Notes: generated from the sequence alone by a model not told the origin. 64,000 nt of DNA from Aphrocallistes beatrix (GCA_963281255.1 OY725497.1:2728001-2792000); one strand, 5' to 3'; counted from the first letter of the stretch, positions 22,723 to 33,249 are shown. Translations and numbers: made by a program.

Positions 22723-23610
22723 AAAAGTATCTCTCCAAATTTACTTCGTTTTAATGCAAAAAGGAATAGCGAGAGTCTCAAACTAATATCTGAAAAATTC
22801 GAGCCTATTCCTAGCCTGAGCAAAAAAAGGTGTATTAAGCAAAGAAAAAGCAATAAAAGTAAAACAATAAAGAGAAGTCAGAAACAAATCATTGGTGCCA
22901 TAAAAACTGTTAAGGGCATTAATACAGAATTATCAAGCGATGACAGTATCTTTTTTGATAACGATCCCAAAAGCATTACATTTTACAATCACGGGAAATT
23001 TGTCCCAGTCGATCAAATTTGGCAAAAAGAAAAATGTAAGATATTTAAATTATCTTATGTTAAAGGCGGAATTTATTGTAATGAATCCAAAGAACCAAAT
23101 TTAGAAATTAGAGAATTGAGGCCTTCTAAAGAAAAAAGAATTTCTCCTGATGGGAATTGTCTTTTCAGTTCACTCTCTTATGTTATCACTGGTAGCGATC
23201 ATCTTCACAAAGAAATTAGAGAAATGTTAGTAGAAAATATGAAAGGGGATTTTAGAGAAATATGCAATAATTATTGTTACTCGAACAAAGATCTATTATC
23301 AAAAGGGCAGTGTCATTTCATAGAACAATACATTAAAGCAAGCATGATTGATCGTGTTGGCTCCTGGGGGACGGATATGGAACTATTCTTAGCTGCACAA
23401 TTGTTAAAAACAGACATTTTTGTATATCGAGATTACTTACGCAGTTGGAACAAATTTTCTGGCTATGGATTTATAAATAAGCACAGTACTCATGCACAGA
23501 CAGAAAAGAGAATCTACATCAGACTATTCAGGAATCATTTCCAACCAGTCATCAAAGTAAATTCGAAAGATCAAGTAGAGTCAGATACAGACTCTGAGAT
23601 TATAGAATAA
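22723..23610 (+). CDS. OTU-domain cysteine protease, C-terminal part of transposon polyprotein
   Basis: The frame is the same as that of the transposase C terminus and is separated from it by the single TAA at 22720-22722; otherwise it is open for 296 codons. The first part is a basic, low-complexity linker, then ITFYNHGKFVPVDQIWQKEK, also present in the second copy. The OTU domain runs from about 23140. The catalytic Cys is in DGNCLFSSL, a central GSWGTDMELFLAAQLL helix follows, and the catalytic His is in RNHFQPV. OTU proteases cleave ubiquitin-type conjugates, and OTU or Ulp1 domains are known in some MULEs and Helitrons. Both catalytic residues are present. The stop codon ends 4 bases before a MITE (23614). 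Confidence 0.85.
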   Translation, partial: KSISPNLLRFNAKRNSESLKLISEKFEPIPSLSKKRCIKQRKSNKSKTIKRSQKQIIGAIKTVKGINTELSSDDSIFFDNDPKSITFYNHGKFVPVDQIWQKEKCKIFKLSYVKGGIYCNESKEPNLEIRELRPSKEKRISPDGNCLFSSLSYVITGSDHLHKEIREMLVENMKGDFREICNNYCYSNKDLLSKGQCHFIEQYIKASMIDRVGSWGTDMELFLAAQLLKTDIFVYRDYLRSWNKFSGYGFINKHSTHAQTEKRIYIRLFRNHFQPVIKVNSKDQVESDTDSEIIE

Positions 23611-23613
23611 CAC

Positions 23614-24175
23614 CAGGGTTACCATACGTCCTTTTTTAGAAAGGACAGTCCTTCTTTTTTGCTACCTGTCCTTTTTAAAATATGCTGTCCTTTTTGTCCT
23701 TTTTTTTCGCTTTTTGTCCTTATTGTCCTTTTTTTTCGCTTTTTGTCCTTTTTGTTCTTATAAACTCATTCTTGTCCTTTTACGTTTTACTTGTAGATTA
23801 TATACTAGAATGGCTATCATAAATGATTTAGCATATTTTGGAAATCGAAACCCTAGGTGAGAATTTACATTTATGTCCGCAGCTTCACAAAAAATTCAAA
23901 CCGATATCTCTTAAACTCAGGTCTGTACACCACATACGGCCGGACACCAGCACTCATTTTAGAACTGTGCTACTATAACATTATATTGGATCAGAGATCC
24001 AATATAATGATATACCTAGAAGCACACTAAAAACATTCAAAACAATTCCTTGGGGTGCTAGCACCCAGACAGCCATTATTGTCGTTCGATACGCTCTCTC
24101 TTTACATCGTTTTTCTAAATCTTCGATCTATCCCTGAGTGTCCTTTTTTTTATGAATGAGGAGATGGCAACCCTG
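23614..24175. mobile_element. hAT-type MITE inside the MULE
   Basis: The ends are CAGGGTTACCATACGTCC and, on the opposite strand, CAGGGTTGCCATCTCC. The exact 8-bp TSD AATAACAC lies at 23606-23613 and 24176-24183. The inside has repeated GTCCTTTTT words. The TSD overlaps the OTU stop codon. Related words (GCGGGAC, GGTTGGCAAGTATGCC) occur at 58230-58460. Confidence 0.85.
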
Positions 24176-24297
24176 AATAACACAGATCCAAATCATTGTA
24201 GGCAAAGAGTTTGTATGCAAAATAGTGATAGTAGGATCTTAGTAGTACCAGTATTTAGAAAAATTTAGAAGTAAATAATATGTTTAGGTATCTTTAA

Positions 24298-24951
24298 GGT
24301 ATGCTCAGTTTGATCCTATTGAGAAAATAGCAGATAACTGTCATTTTTTGCAACGTCATCATGTGGTCATCCGGGATCCAATTGATTAAAAAATGGAATG
24401 AAGGGATATACCGCAAGTAAGGTATCTCCACCCACAAGGAAATGTTTCCCCGCAGGCTGGTTAACGAGTAATAGCTCTTCAAAGCGTGCTCAGTTTGGTC
24501 CTATTGAGAAAATAGCGGATAATTGTCATTTTTTGCAACGTCATCATGTGGTCATCCGGGATCCAATTGATTAAAAAAATGGAATAAAGAGATATACCGC
24601 AAGTAAGGTATCTTCACCCACAAGGAAATGTTTCCCCGCAGGCTGGTTACCGAGTAATAGCTCTTCAAAGCGTGCTCAGTTTGGTCTTATTGAGAAAATA
24701 GCAGATAACTGTCATTTTTTGCAACGTCATCATGTGGTCATCCGGGATCCAATTGATTAAAAAATGGAATAAAGAGATATACCGCAAGTAAGGTACCTCC
24801 ACCCACAAGGAAATGTTTCCCCGCAGGCTGGTTACCGAGTAATAGCTCTTCAAAGCGTGCTCAGTTTGGTCCTATTGAGAAAATAGCGGATAATTGTCAT
24901 TTTTTGCAACGTCATCATGTGGTCATCCGGGATTCAATTGGTTAATAATTG
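24298..24951 (-). repeat. Right terminal array, four 185-bp repeats (inverted)
   Basis: The same 185-bp unit as the left array, in opposite orientation. TGCAACGTCATCATGTGGTC recurs at about 24352, 24537, 24722 and 24908. The units vary slightly more than those of the left array. Confidence 0.95.
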
Positions 24952-25084
24952 TAAAGAGTGAATGTACCACTGGCAAGGTATCTTTACACCAAAGGAAATC
25001 TTCCTTCGACCTTTGGGCGGTAAATTATGCTATGTTGCATGGTGCTCGAATTTGCTGCTGTTTTCGCTGCCAACTTCACACTCG

Positions 25085-25267
25085 TGGATTATTTTGACCC
25101 AAAATAACCTTACTATCAAAACACGCTTAATATTTATATATAAATATGTATACAAGCGCGCTTCGATTGCATGCGCTGCGTGGCTGGCGGACACTTTTCT
25201 ATCCCCCGGAGGCGCCCTTTGGGCGCCTGGGCTCACATTGATCCTACATGGCGAAATACCTTAGGCT
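25085..25267. other. MULE right flank, identical to 29346-29528
   Basis: From the TSD onward this matches 29346-29528 almost base for base, including a TCCTTACT-family MITE variant (from about 25109) with its GC-rich tail, until the gap. Confidence 0.85.
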
Positions 25268-25467
25268 NNNNNNNNNNNNNNNNNNNNNNNNNNNNNNNNN
25301 NNNNNNNNNNNNNNNNNNNNNNNNNNNNNNNNNNNNNNNNNNNNNNNNNNNNNNNNNNNNNNNNNNNNNNNNNNNNNNNNNNNNNNNNNNNNNNNNNNNN
25401 NNNNNNNNNNNNNNNNNNNNNNNNNNNNNNNNNNNNNNNNNNNNNNNNNNNNNNNNNNNNNNNNNNN
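25268..25467. other. Assembly gap, 200 N
   Basis: Exactly 200 Ns, which is a typical placeholder length. The sequence to its right restarts in the middle of the focadhesin-like frame. Confidence 1.
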
Positions 25468-28400
25468 GATATAAGCGAATTGGCCGGGATACCTTGCTTC
25501 TTGTATCTGTTGAGTACACCGCTTGCAAAGCTCAGCCAACTTACGACTGGAAGGCCCTTCTTCCAGCAGATAAGTATCTTTAGTTTGTAGAATAGAGGAG
25601 AGAGTGAGTGCGTATAGGATGTCCAGCTGATGGGAGGAATGTTGGGGAGAATTCCACGCTCTGATGTATAAGTTTAGTGTATTCGCGCTGAAGTTCTGCT
25701 TCAAATGAGCTACCATCACTCCGCCTAGCACGCCGAGACCGAGATAAGCAACTTCATTAACGGCAGACAAGTCTTGAGAGAAAGACAAAGTTTGAGCTGC
25801 AGGGAGAGGAGCGTATGAGTCTGTGGAGGGGAAGAGGTGCGTAGAGGCGGAGATTAGAGAGTTGATCAGAGCTTGTATGGAGGACTGCAGGCCGGATGAA
25901 TGTAGCTCTCTAACATTGAGAGCAAGACCTATCAGGAGCCACATGACCCCCTGGGGGTTGCGGGAACAGGTGAGGCGGTCTAGGATCGGGAAGAGAGACG
26001 CTACAGGAGAGGGGAGGGTAGTTGACGATATGACGTCAGACATAAATAGCTGCAGACCGTGAATGAACACCAGGAATGAGTTAATATCGGAAGGAGTTAA
26101 GGCAGAAGTGGGAGGTATTGGGGAGAAGAGGAGAGAGCGAGAAAACAGCTGGAGATACTGCTGGCACAGATTCTCAGGAGCTGGAGAGCTACCCCACAGC
26201 TCTCTACCCAGGAACAGGATAGAGACAGCTTGATGCGGAGACAGGGATAAGTCGGATATGTCTGTCCGGTGCGTGAGCTTAGGCAGATGAGAAGTGAGGA
26301 GCTTAGCAGTGCTTCTAAGGGCCGCTTCTCCTTTCTCCGCCTCCTGCTTGTGCTCTCTTGGAAAGACGGAAGACGAGGAGGAGAGTTCATCGTCCAACCA
26401 GTAAGAGAGGAGTCGCGAGAGAGCTGAGCTGCCCTCGAACTCTGAACGAGGTGTGAAATCTATTCGCAGAATGAATGAGCAGAGAGCCGCGCACTGGTTC
26501 CTGCTCCTCCTATCAGGAGACAAGTCCAGACTGTCAGGAAGGGAGAGCAGGGCTCGCAGTGAAGGAGAAAACGGCTCCAGAAGGACAATGTCCCGAGGGG
26601 AAGTCTCTGAGAGTGCCGAGAGTGCGGCCGCCTGTACCAACTCATCGGAGTGCGCGAGCAGAGCGAGTTGCTGCTGGACACACTTACACAGAAGCTCCTG
26701 ATCCCGCGCGAACTCCAGCTGAGTGTGAGAGAGGGAGAACAGCTGGGCGGCTCTGCGCGCGATGTGCGCTTCCCAGTGAGCAGGGGACCCTGACCCCACA
26801 GAGGCGAAGAGAAGACGCAGGGCGTGTGTGTATTCAGTAGCACCTGCTTCGACTAGGCTCACAAGAGCTGAGAGCCCGATACATGCAAACAGAGGGTCTC
26901 TGCACTCGACCAGGTCCGAGACCAGTGGGAGCATCTCCTCCCCGTGCACTGCGGCTCTGTCCCGACACACGTCCAGGATAGAGAGAGACCTCGCCAGGGA
27001 CCAGTCCAGCGAGGAGGGAGTGCAGAAGTGAATGAGCTGCTTGAGGTGCGGGAATACGGCGTCGTGCCGCTTCCAGAGGGAGACCAGCGCTCTGAGGAGA
27101 GGGGGCAGCAGGGCGGGCGTGTCTGAGAGGGAGAGGAGAGAGCGAAGCAGCAGAAGGACACAGGCTGGGTGCGTGGAGAGGGAGGAGAGGGTGTGCAGGG
27201 TGAGGGCGGCCAGCTCAGGATATGGGCACCTGTCCATGGCTATCATTAAGCAAGCGATGAGCGGCGGGGAGAGGGAGGGCGTGGAACGGACTAGCAGGGA
27301 GATTAATCGCAGGAGTTGTTGGATGGCTCTGGTGCTGGATGAGGCGCTAGTTGAGCTGTCAGACGTGAACTCCGTCAGGAGGGAGGAAGCGATACAAGAG
27401 AGGAGTGGAGGAGATTCATAGTCAACTGTAGCTTGAGACAAGAATACGATCGTGTCTTCACACCAGGCGGTGAGTAGGGAGATGTGGCACAGAAGTAGGA
27501 ATCGAGAGAGGAAGGAGAAGAGGCAGAGATCCCCCTGGTAGACTCCTGCGTCGCACGATATGGAACTGGCAGATTGAACCTGTTCGATGGTCCCGCTGCC
27601 TCTCTGCGACCTCCTCGGAGCAGAGAGCAGAGACTGGAGGAGGAGAGAATATCTCGAGGCGATGTCTGGTCTGATGCGCTGCAGGCCGAGCTGAGCACTG
27701 AGCAGAGGCAAGAGCAGCAACGATAGGGAATCCCGCGATGCGGCAGGCACGGAATCCTGCTGATAGGTCTTAACTACGAGTTCTGCAATGTCTGTCAGCT
27801 GAGTGGCCAGCGGTGTGAGAAATGGGCTGAGGAGGGAGAGAGCAAGCCACGGGATAATGCTGATATTGAATAGAACATCGGGTTGTGAGGTGAACAGCCT
27901 CTTAAGCTTGTGCAAGAGGAGGGAGCAGGTGGTATGCACAGAGCAGTGAAGTAGGAAGTTGAGGGAGGACGAGATGACGTCGGAGAGGGGGGAAAGGGTT
28001 GGACAGGATAGAGAGAAATCTAACAGAGCTAGCAGGATATGGTCTGCATCGTCTGAGCAGACTACAGAAAGAATGAGGAGACGAAGTAAAGCGGTAGCTA
28101 TGAGACCTGAGGAGGAGGGAGCTGATGCTACCTCCAAAAGAGTGGAGGTGAGAGAGGTTCTGTGGCGAGAGAGTCGCGGGTCTATCAGAGGGTGCAGGAG
28201 ACAAGGCCAGAGCATGTGTAGAGCTGGCTGTGCATGCTGTGCGGTGAGGAGGGAGGAGATTGCACAGGTGACGGAGTCGGGGCAGTGAGAGAAGGCGAGT
28301 GCGAGAGGGTGCTGATGAGTGTGTAGATTGTACTCGGGGTGAGAATGCTCCGAGAGCAGCAGGTCAGCCAGCAACGAGACCAGAGGAGTGGGGTGTGGAC

Positions 28401-28719
28401 AGGTGGTTAACTTGGTTTGTAGCTGAGAGATAAGCTCCTGCGTTGCAACTAAGTCAGTCTCGTGCAAACGTCTCAGCCCCCAGCAACTAGATTCCACCGC
28501 TCCGAATTCAGTCGACTGGCAGCCTGACAGGAACAACTTGAGTGCGTGAGAGGGAGAAGGGCGAGAAGGGGGCGTTGCATCAGAGAGAGAAGCGACATCC
28601 TCGGAACTCACAGACGGATCTCTGAGCTGACGAGCAACTTCCTGAACTTGCGAGCTTAGAGAAGTAAATTGAAGAGCTGATAAGAACTGAGAACAAGAAT
28701 AATGAAATCCTGATGCCAT
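25468..28719 (-). CDS. FOCAD: Focadhesin-like protein, copy B, truncated by the gap
   Basis: The N-terminal 1,080 or so codons of the same protein, starting at ATG 28719 and running into the gap at 25467. It corresponds to 14622-17875 of copy A. I see only about half a dozen amino-acid differences (for example FPSLSS/FTSLSS, DIVELV/DIAELV, RSLLLC/RFLLLC, FPRDQ/FARDQ), with the frame preserved throughout. The 5' flank is also near-identical but lacks the MULE. The simplest reading is the second allele of one locus, joined in tandem by the assembler. A real tandem duplication is not excluded. Confidence 0.8.
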
Positions 28720-29528
28720 GTAAATAAGCAAAGCACCTACGTAAAGAAGTACATTAATTAAGTATCAGTAAATTAAATTTGTACCATTCTGAATAAAAAA
28801 TCTACCCAAAGGGGAAAAAATGGAGGTCATGACATCGGTGACGCGACGACAAATTGATTATTTTGAACCAAAATTATATAAATGATAGGAATGAAAGCTT
28901 ATAAATACTTCAGTCAGTGAAAATCTAGCTAGAGGTTAATAAAAGTTTGAAATTACCAAAAAAGGTCTATTTTGGAGAAAAAAGCCCACAAACTTGTTCA
29001 GATGCATTAAGTTAGGTATAATCACTATTAGTCAATGAAATCAAAGCCAACGCATTGCCATCGGAAGTTCATAAAAAGTGGTAAGGCTATTGCCAATATT
29101 ATGTTAATCAAAAGTTGTAAGGCTCATCCACTTTATCATTTATAGAACTACAGGTAAACCTCTGAAATGCGACACTATTGGGAGGCTGCGGCAGTGCCGG
29201 ATCTTCGTAGGTTGCCTCCATATAACAATAAATTATACAGTAAATGACTTTAATTTGGCATAAAAGTTTAGAAGTAGTCACGAATACTTTTCTGGGTGCA
29301 CTCCGACACCCTGAACTTAGCAAAAATCAATCTGGGAGCAGGGTATGGATTATTTTGACCCAAAATAACCTTACTATCAAAACACGCTTAATATTTATAT
29401 ATAAATATGTATACAAGCGCGCTTCGATTGCTTGCGCTGCGTGGCTGGCGGACACTTTTCTATCCCCCGGAGGCGCCCTTTGGGCGCCTGGGCTCACATT
29501 GATCCTACATGGCGAAATACCTTAGGCT
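28720..29528. repeat. Second copy of the FOCAD 5' flank, without the MULE
   Basis: Matches 17876-18510 joined to 25085-25267. The empty target site TGGATTATTT is at 29346-29355. A few substitutions and a small indel (near 28986) distinguish the copies. Confidence 0.9.
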
Positions 29529-29910
29529 CACATTGGATCCTACATGGCGAAATACCTTACATTAGTCGTTGAGACCCTACTCATATCTTTAATTAAACAA
29601 AGTTTTGCAGTGGTGGTGTTAAAATATGAATATATACTTATAAAAACCGGAAGGGATGAGATTTTGCGAAAAAATGTTGACGGTGCACATCTACACCATA
29701 ATGAGATCCTACATGAGAAATCTGGCAAAATCGGATTGTTAGATTTCGCAGTAGCGCTCGTACGGACATACACACATACATACATACGGACGGACGAGAT
29801 ACTCCGTCCATGCCATAATGGCATCTCCCTATAGGAGCTGCACTAAAAAGGTGACAATGACGTCATATTTCGAGCCGATATTTTTGTGAGGTCAGAACTT
29901 AGTGGAGCCA
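29529..29910. other. Spacer with repeat debris
   Basis: A short direct repeat of CACATTGGATCCTACATGGC words at 29500-29560, then low-complexity ACATAC/ACGGACGG runs. I see no gene. Confidence 0.5.
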
Positions 29911-30153
29911 TCCTTACTATTAAAACTCGATTATTGTTTGTGTATATATGTATATATATCAAGGTTGAAACTGCTTCAACCAAATAGCAGCGCAAGCAAG
30001 CGAAGTGCGCTTGTAGCTATAATACTCCCACATGCCAAAAATCAGCTCTCCGTGCCTGGCAGTTTCTTAAAATAAATTCGTTACAGAGATAGATAGATAT
30101 AAACAAACAAACAAACAAACAAACAAACATTAATCAAGTTTTAATAGTAAGGA
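29911..30153. mobile_element. TCCTTACT-family MITE, short
   Basis: Both termini are present: TCCTTACTATTAAAACTCGA on the left, and TTTTAATAGTAAGGA on the right after an (AAAC)n run at about 30100-30128. Confidence 0.8.
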
Positions 30154-30170
30154 TACATATACGTATATAT

Positions 30171-30851
30171 TAGGGTGCTTCAAAAAATTGCAAAGCTTGA
30201 ATCTTATGATGCACACTCTTCAAATAGTTTACCTTTACCACCAAGTGTTCACCATAAAATTTTAATGCAATTTGGAGATTGTTTAGTGGTCGCGCAGTGT
30301 AGCTTCCCCCTCGTGCTAATTTATAATGGGATATGTCAGGGTTGAGGCCAGAAGTTGTAAAAAGCGTACTTCTGACATTTAAATATACTAGTAGCTTGAT
30401 TTTTGTGATTTTTGAGGGTGGTTTTATATCAGCAAATAATACATTTTGATAACCTAGAATCTAACAATTCCGAGATACTGGTGAAAACAGTTGGGATCAG
30501 CCTTCATACTTGAAATTATTAATGATCCCAACTGTTTTCACCAATATCTCAGAACCGGTGGACTTTAGGTCATTAAAATGTATTATTTGCTGATATAAAA
30601 TCACTCTCAAATATCACAAAAATCAAGCTACTAGCATATTTAAATGACAGAAGTACGCTTTTTACAACTTCTGGCCTCAGCCCGGACATATCCCATTATA
30701 AATTAGCACGAGGGGGAAGCTACCCTGCGCGACCACTAAACCATCTCCAAATTGCATTAAAATTTTATGGTGAATACTTGGTGATGAAGGTAAACTATTT
30801 GAAGAGTGTGCATAATAAGATTCAAACTTCGGAATTTTTTGGAGCATCCTA
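30171..30851. repeat. 681-bp near-complete palindrome (fold-back element)
   Basis: TAGGGTGCTTCAAAAAATT at the left returns as AATTTTTTGGAGCATCCTA at the right. The arms of about 330 bp pair almost throughout, meeting near 30505-30530 (AACAGTTGGGATCA / TGATCCCAACTGTT). The transcript or single strand would fold into a long hairpin. It has no coding frame and sits between two TCCTTACT MITEs. Confidence 0.93.
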
Positions 30852-30858
30852 GTATATA

Positions 30859-31439
30859 TCCTTACTATTAAAACTCGATTATTTTATGTTTAGATATATA
30901 TACACAAGCGCGCTTCGCTTTCTTGCGCTCCGCGGCTGGCGGACACTTTGTGTCTGCCGGAGGCGCCCTTTGGGCGCCTGTGGTCACCATTAATTAATTA
31001 TATGGGAGATAACATCTCTAAATACGTCTGTCATAATGCTATAATCGATAACGCACGAAAAATCACCAAATTTGTCAATTTTAAAAATTTTGATGCGTAA
31101 TGATGACGTCATAACAAAGTGATTAGTCATCATTGATAGTTGCATCATATGTGAGGTATGTTAGTATACAGATTCTTTTAAAATTTCAGCCTTCTATCTC
31201 CTATAATGGCTGAGTTATGCTCGAATAACTGTATTGCTTAACTTTTAAAAATGTGACAATGACGTCATAATTCCATGATGAGTTGACATTTTGCTCTGAG
31301 CTCAGAACTTACTGGAGCCATAGCCAAAAGACTCCCACATGCCAAAAATTAGCTTTCTTCGCTTGGCAGTTTCTTCAATCAATTCGTTACAGATATATAT
31401 ATATATATATATACTTCAATCGAGTTTTAATAGTAAGGA
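30859..31439 (-). mobile_element. TCCTTACT-family MITE, full-length with both TIRs and TA TSD
   Basis: The terminal inverted repeat TCCTTACTATTAAAACTCGA is present at both ends, with TA on both sides (30857-30858, 31440-31441) as expected of a Tc1/mariner-like TSD. The inside carries a GC-rich hairpin block (GGAGGCGCCCTTTGGGCGCC), TGACGTCAT words and an AT run. This is the best reference copy in the window. Confidence 0.88.
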
Positions 31440-31819
31440 TATATATATATTATATATATATATATATATATAGTGTATATATATATGCTACGAACCTGTG
31501 TATAGCGGTCACCTTCTCAACGCGGCCAGCGGCCACCCGTTTGTAGTCCCTTACTGACCCTAAAACTGTGTATAACGGCCATCACCTTTTAACCTTTTTA
31601 TGTGTTTATTACAGGACCTGTTACAAACGATAAACAAGTTTTATATAATTACTTCAAGTAATGGATTTCTAAAAACTTGATATTTATTGCACTACGTTGA
31701 TACCTTTTGGGGATTAAGACAATCACCTGTATATAACGGTCACCTGTGTATAACGGCCAATTTTGTCCAGTCCCTTGGGTGGCCGTTATATACAGGTTCC
31801 ACTATATATATACATATAC
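31440..31819. repeat. (AT)n microsatellite and spacer
   Basis: AT-rich runs at 31440-31490. Then several copies of GTGTATAACGGCCA/TATAACGGTCACC words at 31495-31790, direct and inverted, which may be a degraded repeat. No gene. Confidence 0.6.
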
Positions 31820-32385
31820 ACGAGGGTCACTCGACAAGTTTTGAGCCTGGGGTATTTGCTTCCATTTGATTGTGTTGAAAATTCCTAGGATTATTCATCT
31901 ACCTATTATTATCTTTGGCTTTGAGTTTGATTTCAATCGGACAAGTTTCTAAAATATTATGCCACATATAATGGAGTGTCCTTGTGGACTCCGACACATT
32001 TGCAAACCATTTCCTATGGAATTTTATTTATTCTCTTTATGGAAAAATGATAGTTGGGAACAAACTTTTGATAATTCAATATTATCAATGATGTGATATA
32101 TTCACAATCCGGGGGGATTCTATGATTATCATATTTAAATTTCGTTTGCAAGACATAAATAAATGTTCAAAGATATCCCAATTCAACACTTGTGGTTGTG
32201 TTTTCATAGATGCTAATACAAAATATCTTAGACAATTTCTTCATCACAATATTTTAGAAACTTGTCCGATTGAAATCAAACTCAAAGTCAAAGATAATAA
32301 TAGGTAGGTGAATAATCCTAGAAATTTTCAACAAAATCAAACGGAAGCAACTACTCCAGGCTCAAAACATATTGAGTGACCCTTG
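31820..32385. mobile_element. mariner-like MITE
   Basis: ACGAGGGTCACTCGACAAG at the left and the inverted CATATTGAGTGACCCTTGT at the right, with the inverted homology (TTTTGAGCCTGG, GGAAGCAACTACTCCAGG) reaching further in. It is almost the same sequence as 56272-56825. The terminus resembles Tc1/mariner ends, which is a family inference. Confidence 0.75.
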
Positions 32386-32429
32386 TATATATTAATAGTG
32401 AGAAAGATTAACTGGTGCAATTGGAGTAC

Positions 32430-33249
32430 AGTTTAATAATATCCCTACTTGGACTCGGAATGTTGAAGTGAAAGTGAAAGTGAATTGAAAGTGAAAATGA
32501 AAGTGGGATTTTTCTATTTATACTTTGTACCCCAAGTCCAAGTAGGGTTTAATTAATATGCAAAGGTATTGAAAAGTGCTTTCGGACTTGTATAAAGTCC
32601 TCATCAGAAAGTTAAGGTTGATTATTATAAAAATAGAAAATGGGTAGCACTATGATTTAGATATGGAGTCCATAGGTATGAGGGTCCTAGTCCTATGTGA
32701 CGAGATGGGTTGTTCTGCAAGTTGTACTGCTTGGTAAGAGCTGGTGGGGTCGTGAGTAATGAAATTAGTTTCTGAGTGTAGGGTTTTAAGCTTAAGAATT
32801 GCTTGGCGTTCCAGGGATGTATCCATCCTGGTGGGAGTTTGGTACTCAGGGCGATGGTTTTAAGTACTTGCCATCTGAGTTGGAGGCAGGCCCGTAAATG
32901 GGCCCATATGCGGTGATTTGAAGGTGTCTGTTTTATAATATGCTTGGTAGCGGCGGTTTGACCGACGTAGCATAGATTGGGGACATAGGGGTGGTGTAAT
33001 AAATAAATAATTCTAAGATTCCAGCAGGGTTCGAAGGGGAAGTGGAGATTTGTGTGAAAGAGTTGGTCGTATGACTCACAAGTGCGGCATCTTTTCTTAC
33101 AGGTGAAGTGGTAGTGGTCCTTTAATAGGCGGGGGAAGCTGCGAGAGATGGCAGATTCAAGTGGGGCGAGGGGGATTTTAGTAACCAAATGGAAGGGAAG
33201 TTTGGTAATGGGTGCGAGTTGCTGGACTGTTGGTATAGTTTGGGAGTAG
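32430..33249 (-). mobile_element. Penelope-like element, 3' part with GIY-YIG endonuclease
   Basis: The minus-strand frame 33243-32625 is open across a CCHC-like finger (CKKRCRTC). It then has a GIY-YIG-type domain (IYLLHHP...LCYVGQT, then a conserved R/H helix). RT and GIY-YIG together define Penelope-like retroelements. The RT half lies at 41349-42374, beyond the gypsy insertion. On rejoining the flanks, the two frames differ by one base, so this copy is already decayed. A hammerhead core follows on the 3' side. Confidence 0.85.
32579..32607 (-). ncRNA. Hammerhead ribozyme core of the Penelope-like element
   Basis: Reading the minus strand: CTGATGA (32607-32601), a perfect 6-bp stem II GGACTT/AAGTCC with a TATAC-type loop, then GAAA (32583-32580). 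These are the invariant parts of a hammerhead. Penelope-like elements are known to carry hammerheads in their terminal repeats, often with a weak stem III. I could not settle stems I and III or the UH cleavage site, so activity is unproven. Confidence 0.7.

Larger units (their letters stand above)
18511..25084 (+). mobile_element. MULE-like DNA transposon with 2A peptide and OTU domain (copy 1)
   Basis: A 6,574-bp element flanked by the 10-bp direct repeat TGGATTATTT at 18501-18510 and 25085-25094. The unoccupied site, with one copy of this repeat, is at 29346-29355. Terminal inverted repeats start GAGTGTGAAGTTGGCAGCG on each strand and lead into inverted arrays of 185-bp units (five on the left, four on the right). 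Inside is one gene: 2A peptide, transposase and OTU protease. A hAT-type MITE (23614-24175) sits just after it. Long TIRs, a 9-10 bp target duplication and the transposase motifs point to the Mutator/MULE superfamily, which is an inference from family knowledge. One frameshift and one stop codon suggest this copy no longer makes the full protein. Confidence 0.85.

Noticed and set aside
25244..25590. Frames running through the N gap
   Set aside because: They consist mostly of undetermined residues.
18511..29355. CRISPR-like array in the 185-bp repeats
   Set aside because: Units are contiguous with no variable spacers, and the genome is animal.
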